Shown: one piece after another, positions 1 through 9,299 of the stretch
How positions within the stretch are numbered: the stretch's first letter is position 1
Layout of the letters: the number at the start of each line of letters is the position of its first letter
Assembly (NCBI RefSeq): GCF_001514195.1
Contig: NZ_KQ948737.1
Span: 923,819 to 987,818 of the forward strand
Length of the DNA stretch: 64,000 bases
Reading direction: 5' to 3'
DNA from: Streptomyces griseorubiginosus
GTDB lineage: Bacteria > Actinomycetota > Actinomycetes > Streptomycetales > Streptomycetaceae
The notes under the pieces: model-generated
Seen by the model: the letters and a program-made list of their open reading frames with translations, nothing else
Databases searched by the model: none
Told to the model about the DNA's origin: nothing
Program-made: the position numbers and the translations under genes

Positions 1-404
1 AGCTGACCGGCTCCGATCCGTCGACGGCCGCCGGCGCCGCCTGCCTCCAGGCTTTCAGGACGACCGGGACGAAGGCTGACGGCCGTTCGACCGTCTACTG
101 CAGCGCCTGGAAGGACGTCCCCATCGCGATCAAGCAGTACGCGTACCGACTGTCCTCGGCCCCGAAGGAAGCTCAGGGCGCGGTGGTGAAGGAGTCGGGC
201 CTCGGCGGGGAGGCCTTCCGGTACCGGAACGTCAAGGACGCCGCACCGTTCGCCGACGACCTGCGACTGGTGGTGCGGGACAGCAACATGGAATGCGAGG
301 TCCAGGTCCAGAGCCTGAAGCCCTTGACGGACCAGCAGGTCAAGGCGGCCTGGCCGGCCATGGCGGTCACCGTCCGGACGCTGCTGCCCAAGCTGCGCTC
401 CTGA
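1..404 (+). CDS. Hypothetical secreted or lipoprotein-like protein, C-terminal part
   Basis: This is the 3' end of a gene whose start lies before the window; the codon frame begins at base 3 and runs open to a TGA at 402-404. The visible 133 residues include two cysteines in the first part (AACLQAF and VYCSAW) and one in MECEV, a pattern seen in small actinobacterial exported proteins. No catalytic motif is visible. The leader or lipobox, if any, is outside the window. The product ends 36 bp from the convergent LAL regulator. Its function is not recognised. Confidence 0.6.
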   Translation, partial: LTGSDPSTAAGAACLQAFRTTGTKADGRSTVYCSAWKDVPIAIKQYAYRLSSAPKEAQGAVVKESGLGGEAFRYRNVKDAAPFADDLRLVVRDSNMECEVQVQSLKPLTDQQVKAAWPAMAVTVRTLLPKLRS

Positions 405-440
405 CCCGCCCGGGCCGGGAGCCGGGACCGGAGCGGCCGG

Positions 441-3395
441 TCAGACGGGCGGCCGGTGGACCACCGCGCCCAGCGCGCGCGGCAGGGCCGCGCGGGAGGG
501 GATGTCGAGCTTGCGGTAGATGCGGCCGAGGTGGGCTTCGACCGTCCTGGAGCTGACGAAGAGTTCCTCCGCTATCTCCTTGGTGCGCTTGCCTCCCGCC
601 GCCAGTTCCGCGATCTCCCGCTCCCGCTCGGTGAGAAGGGCCACCGTCGCCCGGACATTCGCCTCCTGCATCGTCTCGACCGAGGAACCGGCGGTGGCGC
701 AGGACGCGGTCAGGAGGGTTCTGATCCTCGCCGCCTCCTCGATGACCCGCTGTGCTCCGCAGGACCGGGCGGCCTTTCCCGCCGTGTCGAGCCACTCCAG
801 CGCCTGTTGCATACCGTGGGCCGCGTGGACGGAGGGCGCGCCGGTCACCAGGGTCCAGGCGTGTTCCAGGGGTAGGCCCGCACGGCGGAACGACTCCGCG
901 ACTTCGAAGAACAGCTCCGCCGCCGGAGCGTGCTCCCCTTCGGCCGCGTGGAGCTCGGCCCGGGCCCTGCGCACGTGGTGCAGTTGCAGCGGCAGCCCCA
1001 GCTGTGCGGCCGCGGCCTCCCCCGCTTCGACCCAGTCCCGGGCGGCGTCGATGTCTTTGCATCGCAGGGCCGCGACGCCGGCGAGGGCCAGGAGGGAAGG
1101 CTGCCAGGCACGCACGAGCAGCTCCAGCCGGGGGCCGCCCTCCTCGACGAGGGTGCGCAGACAGCCTTCCGGGTCCCCGCCGAGGAACTGGGCCTGGGCG
1201 CGCAGGCCCACGGCCACGGCTGCCCGCCACCCCCGCTTGGCCACGGCGAGGGAGTACCCCTCGTCGGCGAGTTCGAGGAGCCTGTCGGTGTCCCGCCGCG
1301 AACGTGTCCAGAGCAGTCCGGTGGCCCGCAGGATCATGGCGATGCCGGCGGCTTCGTCGACCCCGCTCGTCCTGGCGAGCAGACGGGCCTCCTCGGCACG
1401 GCGGCACATTGTCTCCAGACGCCCCGTCAGCTGGTCGAGGTGGCACAGCGCCACCAGCTGGTTGACCCGGATCAGGCGCCGGGTGGCACCGGTGGTCGCC
1501 TGAAGACCTCGTTCCAGATGCCGGTAGGCGTCATGGAGCCGCTCCTGGAACAACTCCGCGCAGCCGAGCATCGCCAGGACGTCGGGCAGGGTGACGGCCT
1601 CGGTGTCCGGCAGGGCGTCCACGATCCGTGCGCACGCGGTGACCTCTGCGACGGCCTGCGGCAGCAGCCCGAGCTGGGTGTCGCCGAGGGCGGCGAGAGC
1701 ACGCAGGTAGGGCACCACCGGGTCGACGGTCCCGGCGGCCTCCACCGCTTCTCGGACCACGTCACGTGCCTCGCCGTAAGCGCCCCGGAACAGCTGCACC
1801 CGCCCGTACGCGGTGATCAGTTCGGCCGCCGACGGCGGGAGCGGAACCGGCAGCGGGCGGGGCACGAGGTCGAGCGCTGTGCGGACCACTGCCTCGGCCT
1901 CCTGGTGACGGCCCAGCAGCCGCTCCAGTTCTCCGCAGACCGCGTAGGCCCTCAGCAGCAGGTCCTCGGAGAGGTCCGCCCGGTGCCGGAGCAGCTCGTG
2001 CACCAGGGAGCGGGCCTCCTGGAGTCGACCCACGGCACTGAGGGCCTGGCACTGGTCGAGCACGAGCAGGGTCCGGGGAGCGTCGATCTGCTCTCCGGCG
2101 GGCAGGTGGTCCAGCGCCAGGCGCAGCCAACGGGCCGCGGTGGCCGGGGACTTGGCCATCATCTCCGCCGCACCGTCGACCAGCACCTGCCGGGCCTCGG
2201 CACTGCCCGCGCCCACCAGGTGCTCAGCCTGCCGGGCCCGTAGGAGCGCCGGCGCCCGTCGAGCGGTGAGCAGGTCCATGGCCCGCCCGTGCGCCTCGAC
2301 GCGCAGGGCCGGCGAAGCGTGTGCCAGGGCGACGTGGGCGAGTACCGGATGCCGGAAGGCGTAGCCGCCGCCCCAGGGGAGCGGCCGTATCAGGTCGACG
2401 TCGACGAGCTCGGTGAGGGCTGCGAGGGTCCGGTCCAGACCGAGGCCGGACACCTCGGCGACGTCCCCCGGCAGGAAGGGATCACCCAGAACGGCGGCGA
2501 CCTGGACCGAGCGCGCGGCGTCGGCGGTGAGGGCGTCCAGCTCGGTGACGACGGGGACGGCGGCCCGGAGCATGCCGTCGCGGTCGGGACCGGCACTGAG
2601 CGGCCACTCGTCCGGGTCCCACCGCGCCGCGAGCAGGATGCGCAGCATCCGGGGGTTGCCGCCGGAAGCGGCGTGCAGCTGCTCGACGTACGTGCCGTGG
2701 CCCACGGGCGCGTCCTGGGTGCGCCACTCGGTGCAGGGGCGGTCGGGCGCCGGGCGGGAGACGGCATACGGGGAGAGGGCGTCGGTGTGCCGGCCGTCCT
2801 GGCCGAGGACATCGGATATCGCCCGGACGTCCAGGGCGGAGAGGCTCATGCGGACGACCGAGCCGGTCTCCACCCCGTGTTCGAGTGCTTCTCGCAGCAA
2901 CGGGCCGGACTGGCGCGGACGGTGCGCCAGCGCCAGCACGAACGGGCCGGGCGGGGGTGTCCTCACCAGCTGGGCGATCCGTGTCGCGGAGTGCTCGTCG
3001 CACAGGTGCACGTTGTCGAGGACGAGGACGCCGCCGCGCCGCGCCGCCCAACGCCCCAGCAGGCCCCGCAGCTCGGCTTCGGCCCCGGCGGCGGGCTCCC
3101 GCGCCGTCGAGCGATCCGTCTCCTCCAGACCTTCCAGGATCTCGGTGATGAGCTGGCCGGGCCGTGTCGCACCGCGCGCGGCGTGGGCTCGCGCCACCAC
3201 GGCCCCTGCCTCGGCGGCCCACTCGGCGAGCAGACCGAGCACGGTGGTCTTCCCGATCCCCGGCTCTCCGGCGACCTCCAGAACCACTCCCCGACCGTCG
3301 GCCAGATCCCTGACCACCGTGGAGAGACACTCGGTCTGCGTCTGTCTGCCGACGAGAACGGCACCGTTCCCCCTGGCCTGATCCTTGGGGGGCAA
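441..3395 (-). CDS. LAL-type LuxR family transcriptional regulator with AAA ATPase domain
   Basis: A 984-residue regulator of the large ATP-binding LuxR (MalT-like) family. The N-terminus has a Walker A, GEPGIGKTT, at about residues 43-51, and a Walker-B-like VLVLDNVHLCD. A long helical, TPR-like middle follows. The C-terminus is a LuxR helix-turn-helix (LTEREREIAELAAGGK then SSRTVEAHLGRIYRKLDI). I chose the TTG at 3395 because AAGGAGGAG sits just upstream; the upstream in-frame ATG at 3437 has no such site. Such proteins usually activate catabolic or secondary-metabolite genes in response to a small ligand. The target cannot be told from context, since the neighbours are unrelated. Confidence 0.9.
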   Translation of the reverse strand: MPPKDQARGNGAVLVGRQTQTECLSTVVRDLADGRGVVLEVAGEPGIGKTTVLGLLAEWAAEAGAVVARAHAARGATRPGQLITEILEGLEETDRSTAREPAAGAEAELRGLLGRWAARRGGVLVLDNVHLCDEHSATRIAQLVRTPPPGPFVLALAHRPRQSGPLLREALEHGVETGSVVRMSLSALDVRAISDVLGQDGRHTDALSPYAVSRPAPDRPCTEWRTQDAPVGHGTYVEQLHAASGGNPRMLRILLAARWDPDEWPLSAGPDRDGMLRAAVPVVTELDALTADAARSVQVAAVLGDPFLPGDVAEVSGLGLDRTLAALTELVDVDLIRPLPWGGGYAFRHPVLAHVALAHASPALRVEAHGRAMDLLTARRAPALLRARQAEHLVGAGSAEARQVLVDGAAEMMAKSPATAARWLRLALDHLPAGEQIDAPRTLLVLDQCQALSAVGRLQEARSLVHELLRHRADLSEDLLLRAYAVCGELERLLGRHQEAEAVVRTALDLVPRPLPVPLPPSAAELITAYGRVQLFRGAYGEARDVVREAVEAAGTVDPVVPYLRALAALGDTQLGLLPQAVAEVTACARIVDALPDTEAVTLPDVLAMLGCAELFQERLHDAYRHLERGLQATTGATRRLIRVNQLVALCHLDQLTGRLETMCRRAEEARLLARTSGVDEAAGIAMILRATGLLWTRSRRDTDRLLELADEGYSLAVAKRGWRAAVAVGLRAQAQFLGGDPEGCLRTLVEEGGPRLELLVRAWQPSLLALAGVAALRCKDIDAARDWVEAGEAAAAQLGLPLQLHHVRRARAELHAAEGEHAPAAELFFEVAESFRRAGLPLEHAWTLVTGAPSVHAAHGMQQALEWLDTAGKAARSCGAQRVIEEAARIRTLLTASCATAGSSVETMQEANVRATVALLTEREREIAELAAGGKRTKEIAEELFVSSRTVEAHLGRIYRKLDIPSRAALPRALGAVVHRPPV

Positions 3396-3631
3396 GTGGC
3401 TCCTCCTTCGCACGGACGTGCACACGAACGAGCACACCGTCTGTTACCAGTCAATTCGGATACTAGGTCATCCCGTTGGCCGGCCACATGGCCTGAACGG
3501 CGCCTTGCGAGACGGCCAAGGGCGGGGGCCGGTGAACCTAGGTACGCGATTACGTAGTTCTACGAACGCCTCCGGAAGGGAGGGTTGGAAGACTCGCACC
3601 AAAGCCCGGCTGAACAGGGGAGAGTGCTCCG

Positions 3632-3814
3632 TTGGTTTCCAAGATCCGTGTCCTGGTGGGCATGTTGGTCCTCCTCGCGCTGGCGATCGCCTCCATCGCC
3701 CTGCTCGCATCCGTGAAAGCCGCTCCCCTCTGGTTCACGATCGTCCCTCTCGGCATCCTCTTCATCGGCGCCTCGGTCGGCCGGTCGGCCGGATGGTTCG
3801 ACAAGAAGGGGTGA
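3632..3814 (+). CDS. Small two-helix membrane protein
   Basis: A 60-residue protein with two hydrophobic stretches (about residues 8-26 and 32-50) and a charged tail ending DKKG. It would start at a TTG with AGGGGAG about nine bases upstream. The hydrophobic layout and positively charged end support a real membrane protein. It is convergent with the next gene. No family is recognised, and no leader or double-glycine motif suggests a bacteriocin. Confidence 0.55.
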   Translation: MVSKIRVLVGMLVLLALAIASIALLASVKAAPLWFTIVPLGILFIGASVGRSAGWFDKKG

Positions 3815-3846
3815 CCGGGCCGGTGGCTCGCAGGGACCTCGGGCGG

Positions 3847-5055
3847 TCAGCGTGGCACGGCCTCGACGACGCTGATCCGGTGGACCTTGCGGTGACGCGG
3901 ACTGCAATGCACGTCGACGACGTCGCCCACCCGGAACCGGTCCGCGAGCTCCTGGTTCTTGCGGCCCGAGAACATCGGCCGGCTCCACCGGTGGACCTCG
4001 AAGGACCAGGCCTGGTGTGAGGCGGGGTCCTCGATCGCGCAGCAGTAGTGCGTGATGTCGGTCAGAGGGTCGTCGTAGTGGGTGTCGTAGTCCCAGCGGG
4101 AGATGACGACACCGCGAAAGCTCAACTCGGCGGGGACGGCCAGGACTCGGCGCCGGGCCGGCAGCAGCAGGACCCAGAGCAGGCCACCGACCAGAACCGT
4201 GGCCGCCACGAGTGCCCCACCGTAGGGGATGTGCCTGGTCAGGGTGGCGATCAGCGTGGTCGTGGCGACGGCGCAGACGGCCACGACAAGCATGACGAGC
4301 TGCCACGTGTGGCCCCAGCGCGGCGGATCCAGGGGCGCGGTGTCCACGACATGCCAGGACCTGCCGTACGAGGACCAGATGAGGCGCGACTCCCGTACGG
4401 GCAGCGCCGACTCGGGACCGTCCGCTCCCACCTGCCGTTTCGGCAGCCGGTGCGCTGCCACGTCGGTGCGGTTCCGCACCTCCCGTGCGGCCTGTCGACC
4501 GGCGGCCGTCAGCCGGGGGCCGGACCGGACCCGGAACGGGGGCCGCTGCACCGCGACCACCGCACTCAGCGGCAGGACGACGAGGACCACCGCACCTGCC
4601 CAGGGCGGGCACCACGGCAGGACGGCGTACAGGGACCCGAACCAGGCCACGAGCACGATGGTCCGCAACAGCAGGGTCAGGTAGGTGTTGCGTGCCGGCC
4701 GTATCAGGTTCAGGGCCTTGGCCTCTTCGCGGACGCTCTGCTGAAAGCCGCGCCACCACACCCAGAACTCGTCACCGTCGCCCGGTCCGAGAGCGCCCAC
4801 GGGGACGCGGTCGACGCCGTTGCGGCAGCGGTGCCGGACGCGTTCGACCAGGAGTTCCTCGAAGGGGCGCAGCGACGCCGGGCCGGCCTTGCCGGGAACC
4901 GGCCGTACGGTCATCGTGCCGTCCGCCTTGTGCTCGGCCTTCAACCGACCAATGCGGGCCATCTCCAGGGCAGTTGTCTCGATGGCCTTCGGCGTGACCT
5001 CGCCGTCCCCCAGAAGCAGGTTCACCACAGCCGCGGGCAACCCCTGGTCCTCCAC
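3847..5055 (-). CDS. Integral membrane protein, DUF2207-like arrangement (tentative)
   Basis: About 402 residues. The N-terminal segment (LPAAVVNLLLGDGEVTPKA) followed by small helical motifs resembles the winged-helix-like C-terminal part of DUF2207 proteins. After about residue 125 there is one pair of transmembrane helices, a polar segment, then a second pair (around LVMLVVAVCAVATTTLIATL), and a C-terminal soluble domain of about 150 residues. The GTG start at 5055 is favoured because AGGGGGG lies six bases before it; an ATG at 5061 touches that site directly. The function is unknown and the family link is tentative. Confidence 0.7.
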   Translation of the reverse strand: MEDQGLPAAVVNLLLGDGEVTPKAIETTALEMARIGRLKAEHKADGTMTVRPVPGKAGPASLRPFEELLVERVRHRCRNGVDRVPVGALGPGDGDEFWVWWRGFQQSVREEAKALNLIRPARNTYLTLLLRTIVLVAWFGSLYAVLPWCPPWAGAVVLVVLPLSAVVAVQRPPFRVRSGPRLTAAGRQAAREVRNRTDVAAHRLPKRQVGADGPESALPVRESRLIWSSYGRSWHVVDTAPLDPPRWGHTWQLVMLVVAVCAVATTTLIATLTRHIPYGGALVAATVLVGGLLWVLLLPARRRVLAVPAELSFRGVVISRWDYDTHYDDPLTDITHYCCAIEDPASHQAWSFEVHRWSRPMFSGRKNQELADRFRVGDVVDVHCSPRHRKVHRISVVEAVPR

Positions 5056-5234
5056 ACGCATCCCCCCTGACTGTGACCGAGAACAGCCCCACGCACACGT
5101 CGGAGCTTCCCCCCGGGTGAGTACACGTACTCATGCGGCGCGGGATACCGGGTGCCACGATGACGGTCACCTGCACGCTGGGCAGACAGGCAGACAGCGT
5201 CCGGCTTCCGAGACGCCGAAAGGAACGGCAGTTC

Positions 5235-5933
5235 GTGCTCACCACCCTCGCCCGCACCGTGGTCCCCGTCCTCGGCCGGCTGTCCGTGACCACCGGTACG
5301 GTCGGCGCGATCGCCCCCGGCAGCGTGGTGGCGCCCAACCACACCGCGCTGATCGATCCCGGCGTCGTCCTGACCGCGCTGCGCGGCCTGGGCACCGAGC
5401 CCGTCGTCCTCGCCGCCGCCGGACTCTGGAGAGTCCCCGTCCTGGGCCGACTCCTCACCAGGGAAGGCCACATACCGGTTCACCGTGGGAGCCGGCAGGC
5501 GGCCGCGGCACTCGATCTCGCGTCCCAGGCACTCGCCGCCGGCCGGGTCGTGGTGATCTACCCGGAGGGCCGCATCCCACGGCGCCCGGACTCCGCCGAC
5601 CGCGCCCCCGCATGCCTGCGCACCGGCGTCGCCCGCCTCGCGCTCGCCACCGGCGCCCCGGTCGTCCCGCTCGGGCATGCCGGGGCCCGCCGGATCGTCT
5701 CCGGCAGCGTGCCGAAGCAGATCGGCGGCCTGCTGACCGCGCCGCTGCGCCGCCCGGCCCTGCACGTCCACGTGGCCGACCCCATCCACCTCACCGGCGA
5801 CCTCCCCGACGCCACGGCGCACCTGCACACCGCCGTCCAGCAGGCCTGGCGGCAGGCGGTCGAGCAGGTGATCTCCCATCGGTCCGGGAGAGGTGGACGG
5901 GCGGGGGCGGGTCGTGGTGGTGACGCGCACTGA
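5235..5933 (+). CDS. 1-acyl-sn-glycerol-3-phosphate acyltransferase family protein (PlsC-like)
   Basis: A 232-residue acyltransferase with the HX4D catalytic motif in NHTALID, and an EGR substrate-phosphate motif in YPEGRIPRRPDS. The conserved GVARLALATGAPVVPLG segment follows. It would transfer an acyl group from acyl-ACP or acyl-CoA to a glycerol-phosphate-type acceptor at the membrane face. The GTG at 5235 has AAGGA upstream and begins the conserved part. The frame is open back to an ATG at 5133, but that extension looks non-conserved and basic. The true acceptor could be another lipid or alcohol. Confidence 0.85.
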   Translation: MLTTLARTVVPVLGRLSVTTGTVGAIAPGSVVAPNHTALIDPGVVLTALRGLGTEPVVLAAAGLWRVPVLGRLLTREGHIPVHRGSRQAAAALDLASQALAAGRVVVIYPEGRIPRRPDSADRAPACLRTGVARLALATGAPVVPLGHAGARRIVSGSVPKQIGGLLTAPLRRPALHVHVADPIHLTGDLPDATAHLHTAVQQAWRQAVEQVISHRSGRGGRAGAGRGGDAH

Positions 5934-6001
5934 CGGTCGCAGCTCCGGTCACCGGTCACTCACAGGGGACTGCCAGGGGTCTGCCCCCCTTGCCCGCTCG
6001 C

Positions 6002-6817
6002 TCAGTGCGCGGTCGGAACGTCGCCCGTCACACCCTCCTGTAGCTCGTCCGGGGCCGCCGGACGCAGGTAGCGGATCGCGGGGTGGCCGGAGTCATGGGT
6101 GACCTCGGCTCGGACGCCGTAGACCTGTTCGATGAGGACGGGTGTCAGAACCTCGGCCGGTGTGCCCTCCGCGACCGCGCGGCCCTCGCGCAGGACAAGC
6201 AGCCGGTCGCAGTACATCGCAGCGAGGTTGAGGTCGTGCAGGGCGATCACGGTGGTGACCGGAAGGCTCGCGACGAGCGACAGCAGGTCCAACTGGTGCT
6301 GGATGTCGAGGTGGTTGGTGGGTTCGTCGAGGAGGAGCTCGCGGGGTTGCTGGGCGAACGCGCGGGCGATCTGGGCGCGTTGGCGTTCGCCGCCGGAGAG
6401 GGTGTGCCAGGACTGGTCGGCCCGGTCGGTCAGACCGGTGCGGGCCAGCGCCTCGGTGACGGCCGCGGCGTCGGCCGCCGTCGGTGGGGTCCAGGCACGG
6501 CGGTGCGGGATGCGGCCCAGGGCGACGACGTCCCGGACGGTCAGTTCGGTCCCGGTGTCGGCGTGCTGCTCGACGGTGGCGATCCGGCGGGCGGTGGCGC
6601 GTCGGCCGACCTCCGGCAGCGGACGTCCGTCGAGGGTCACGACCCCTGCGGTAGGCGCGAGGACACCTGCCAGCAGCTTCAACAAGGTTGATTTTCCTGA
6701 GCCGTTGGGGCCCAGCAGTCCGACGGTCTGACCGGGTCGCAGGGTGAGGGTGACGTCGTCGACCACGAGCCGGTCGGCGAGGCGCCGTACGACGCGGTCC
6801 GCGTGCAGGCCGGTCAC
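6002..6817 (-). CDS. ABC transporter ATP-binding protein, probable cobalamin importer
   Basis: A 271-residue FecE/BtuD-type ATPase. It has Walker A GPNGSGKST at residues 36-44, signature LSGGERQR, Walker B LLLDEPTNHLD and the switch histidine in IALHDLNLA. It is the last gene of a three-gene importer operon and overlaps the permease stop by four bases (ATGA). The substrate is inferred as cobalamin because the operon leader carries a B12 riboswitch. The ATPase alone would equally fit iron-siderophore uptake. Confidence 0.92.
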   Translation of the reverse strand: MTGLHADRVVRRLADRLVVDDVTLTLRPGQTVGLLGPNGSGKSTLLKLLAGVLAPTAGVVTLDGRPLPEVGRRATARRIATVEQHADTGTELTVRDVVALGRIPHRRAWTPPTAADAAAVTEALARTGLTDRADQSWHTLSGGERQRAQIARAFAQQPRELLLDEPTNHLDIQHQLDLLSLVASLPVTTVIALHDLNLAAMYCDRLLVLREGRAVAEGTPAEVLTPVLIEQVYGVRAEVTHDSGHPAIRYLRPAAPDELQEGVTGDVPTAH

Positions 6818-7827
6818 GCCCTTCTCCTTCCGCGGTGGAGCACGGCCACGAACGCGGGCACACCGATGAGGGACGTCACCACGCCCACCGGGACCTCCTG
6901 GGGGTCGAGGACGGTACGGGCCAGCGTGTCCACCCAGACCAGGAACACGGCGCCCGTGAGCGCGGTGACGGGCAGGAGGCGTGCGTGGCCCGCGCCGGTG
7001 AGGGCACGGGTGGCGTGCGGGAGGACCAGGCCGACGAAGCCGATCGCCCCAGCACAGCTGACCAGGGCAGCGGTGAGCAGTGCGGTCGCGCAGAGCAGGA
7101 CCAGGCGGGTACGGGCGACCCGGACCCCGAGTCCGGCGGCGGCCTCGTCACCGAAGGCGAACGCGTCGAGCGTACGGGCGTACCCGAGGCAGACGACGAG
7201 AACTCCCGCCAGGACGACCGCACAGAGCAGCACCTGTCCCCAGTCGGCGCCGGCGAGCGAGCCGAGCAGCCAGAACAGCACGCCCCGGGTGGTCTCCGCG
7301 TCGGCGGAGGTCAGCACGACGAACGAGGTCAGCGCGGAGAACAACTGCATGGCGGCGACCCCGGACAGCACCACCCGGTCGGTGCTGCCGCCGAGGGTGT
7401 GGCTGAGCAGGAGGACCAGGGCGAAGGAGAGCAGCGCACCGAGGAAGGCGCCCGCCGACAGGGACACCACTCCCCCGCCCACTCCCAGCACGACCACGGC
7501 GACCGCTCCTGTGGAGGCGCCGGAGGAGACGCCGAGGACGAACGGGTCGGCGAGCGGATTGCGCAGCAGCGACTGCATCACCGCCCCGCAGACCGCGAAC
7601 CCGGCCCCGCACACGGCGGCAAGCAGCGTGCGCGGCATGCGCAGATCCCAGACGATGCCGTCCCGCAGCGGCGCCGACACGCCTTCGCCGACGCCGAGAT
7701 GGGCCGCGACGGCGGCCCAGACGTCCCCCGTCGAGATGTCCGCCGGTCCGATCGTCACGGCGACGGCGATCGACGCGAGCAGCGCGGCCAGGCCCCCGCC
7801 GGTCAACAGCAGCGTGCGGAGGCTCAC
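6814..7827 (-). CDS. FecCD/BtuC-family ABC transporter permease, probable cobalamin importer
   Basis: A 337-residue polytopic permease with about ten hydrophobic helices. Conserved FecCD segments are visible (MPRTLLAAVCGAGFAVCGA, NPLADPFVLGVSSGAS, GFVGLVLPHATR). The start is the GTG at 7827, which overlaps the stop of the binding-protein gene (GTGA), so translation is coupled. The open frame continues 88 codons further upstream, but that extension lies wholly inside the neighbouring gene and is hydrophilic and arginine-rich. It forms the membrane channel with the ATPase downstream. Confidence 0.92.
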   Translation of the reverse strand: MSLRTLLLTGGGLAALLASIAVAVTIGPADISTGDVWAAVAAHLGVGEGVSAPLRDGIVWDLRMPRTLLAAVCGAGFAVCGAVMQSLLRNPLADPFVLGVSSGASTGAVAVVVLGVGGGVVSLSAGAFLGALLSFALVLLLSHTLGGSTDRVVLSGVAAMQLFSALTSFVVLTSADAETTRGVLFWLLGSLAGADWGQVLLCAVVLAGVLVVCLGYARTLDAFAFGDEAAAGLGVRVARTRLVLLCATALLTAALVSCAGAIGFVGLVLPHATRALTGAGHARLLPVTALTGAVFLVWVDTLARTVLDPQEVPVGVVTSLIGVPAFVAVLHRGRRRA

Positions 7828-8870
7828 TTGGCGAGTCCGAAGTCCCGCAGTCGCGCCGCGACCTTCTCGATGCCCTCGACCGTACGGATCGACGGGTTCA
7901 TCGCCTGGCCGGACAGCAGGACGTAGCGCTTCTTCCGCACCGCGGTCAGGTTGCGGGTGGCGGGGTTGGTCTCCAGGAACCGGATCTTCGCCTCGGCGGT
8001 CTCCGCGGTCTGCTGCCTGCGGGTCAGGTCGCCGATCACGATGACGTCGGGGTCGCGGTCCGCGACGGTCTCCCAGTTGATCTGGGGCCACTCGTCGTGG
8101 GTGTCGGCGAAGGCGTTCCGCGCGCCGACCGCACGGGTGATGGCACCCGGCGCGCCGCAGCAGCCGGCGAGGTAGGGCGACTGGGAGTTGGCGAACCAGT
8201 ACATCAGGGAGACGTCCGAGGCGTCCATCCCGGCGGTGGCCGTACTCACCCGCTTCTTCAGCGCGCCGACGAGCTTCTCGCCGCGCTCCTCGACGCCGAA
8301 CGCACGGGCCAGGTCGCGTATTTCGCCGTACACGGCGTCGAGGGTGAGCGGTTCACTGCGCGATCCGTCGCCGCCGCTTTCGTTGTCCTTGCCCGACCAG
8401 TCGGACGGTGAGACATAGGTGAGCACCCCGAGCTTCTCGAACTGTTCGCGGGTGGCGACCCCGCCCTTGCCGAGGGTGGAGACGAACGAGGCGGTGACGA
8501 AGTCGGGTTGAGCGTCCAGGACCTTCTCGAAGGAGGGGTTGTTGTCGGCGAGGCGTGGCACCGAGGCGTTGGCCTTCTCCAGTCCCTTCATCACCGGGTC
8601 GGTCCAAGTGGCCGTACCCACGGTCCGGTTGGCGAGGCCGAGGGAGAGCAGGATCTCGGTGGAGCCCTGGTTGAGGGAGACGGCCCGCTTCGGGGCCGAC
8701 GTCAGGGTGATCTCGCGACCGCAGTTGTCGAGGGTCACCGGGTAACCGGCGGCGGTCGCCTGCGACTTCGCGTCCTTCGCGTCGGACGAACCGCACGCGG
8801 TGAGCAGCAGGGCTGACACGAGGAGGAGCGCCGGGGTACGGAACAGGGCGGGGGTACGGAGCACGGGCAT
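7824..8870 (-). CDS. Substrate-binding lipoprotein of ABC importer (BtuF/FepB-like)
   Basis: A 348-residue periplasmic-binding-protein-2 family lipoprotein. A short signal peptide ends in the lipobox LLTAC, with the lipidated cysteine at residue 26. The body has the usual two-lobe signals (PKRAVSLNQGSTEILLSLGL, DPDVIVIGD). It is first in the operon and lies about 60 bases downstream of the cobalamin riboswitch, which makes corrinoid the likely ligand. Annotation pipelines would probably call it an iron-siderophore-binding protein; the riboswitch is the reason to prefer B12. Confidence 0.9.
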   Translation of the reverse strand: MPVLRTPALFRTPALLLVSALLLTACGSSDAKDAKSQATAAGYPVTLDNCGREITLTSAPKRAVSLNQGSTEILLSLGLANRTVGTATWTDPVMKGLEKANASVPRLADNNPSFEKVLDAQPDFVTASFVSTLGKGGVATREQFEKLGVLTYVSPSDWSGKDNESGGDGSRSEPLTLDAVYGEIRDLARAFGVEERGEKLVGALKKRVSTATAGMDASDVSLMYWFANSQSPYLAGCCGAPGAITRAVGARNAFADTHDEWPQINWETVADRDPDVIVIGDLTRRQQTAETAEAKIRFLETNPATRNLTAVRKKRYVLLSGQAMNPSIRTVEGIEKVAARLRDFGLAK

Positions 8871-8929
8871 GCCTCTGGGGTCGGGGCTCTTACGCGGAGC
8901 CTGGCCTACGGACGTCCCCCGCGCCGGGG

Positions 8930-9110
8930 CGCGGAGGTGCCAGCAGGTCTTCGGACTCGGGTTCGTCCGGACGGGGCGCCTTCCCGGTCTCCCAGTGGCG
9001 CCGTGCCCCGCCCGTCCCCCTCACCGCTGCGCGTCAGTTCCGGATTCGCACCGGATTCCCTGGCCTCGGATGTGGCTCGACTGGCCCGACGAGGCTACCA
9101 AGCCGGTCGC
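8930..9110 (-). promoter_or_regulatory. Cobalamin (B12) riboswitch
   Basis: Read on the minus strand, the region shows the conserved cobalamin-riboswitch landmarks in the right order. They are CAGGGAATCCGGTGCGAATC, then AACTGACGCGCAGCGGT, then GCCACTGGG with GGGAAGGC, and finally the B12-box-like GAGTCCGAAGACCTGCTGGC. This is the aptamer core that binds adenosylcobalamin or another cobalamin and turns off expression. It ends about 60 nt before the binding-protein start codon. The outer boundaries are approximate because the P1 stem is not certain. Confidence 0.88.
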
Positions 9111-9190
9111 ACCGTCAAGCACGGCCGGACCATGCGATCCGTCACGGAGTACGGCACGACCGTGTGGCGTCCGCGTGTGCCGTGCTCCGT

Positions 9191-9295
9191 GACGGGACGG
9201 CCGTAGTCCGGGACGGGACAGCCGTAGTCCCGGACGAGACGGCCGTAGTCCGGGACGGGACGGCCGTAGTCCGGGACGAGACAGCCGTAGCGCAG
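9191..9295. repeat. 21-bp tandem repeat, five copies
   Basis: Five head-to-tail copies begin at 9191, 9212, 9233, 9254 and 9275, each variants of GACGGGACGGCCGTAGTCCG plus one base. Each copy contains the palindrome ACGGCCGT or the variant ACAGCCGT. The tract lies between the riboswitch and the terminator of the symporter gene, where no gene is apparent. The period is a multiple of three, so open frames run through it and encode seven-residue repeats, but these look like chance translations. Confidence 0.9.
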
Positions 9296-9299
9296 AAGA

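Noticed and set aside
3632..3814. Small membrane ORF as a bacteriocin precursor
   Set aside because: It has two full hydrophobic helices, no leader/core split and no modification or export genes beside it.
9191..9295. Possible CRISPR-like array
   Set aside because: The repeats are directly adjacent with no spacers and are only 21 bp long, so it is a tandem repeat.
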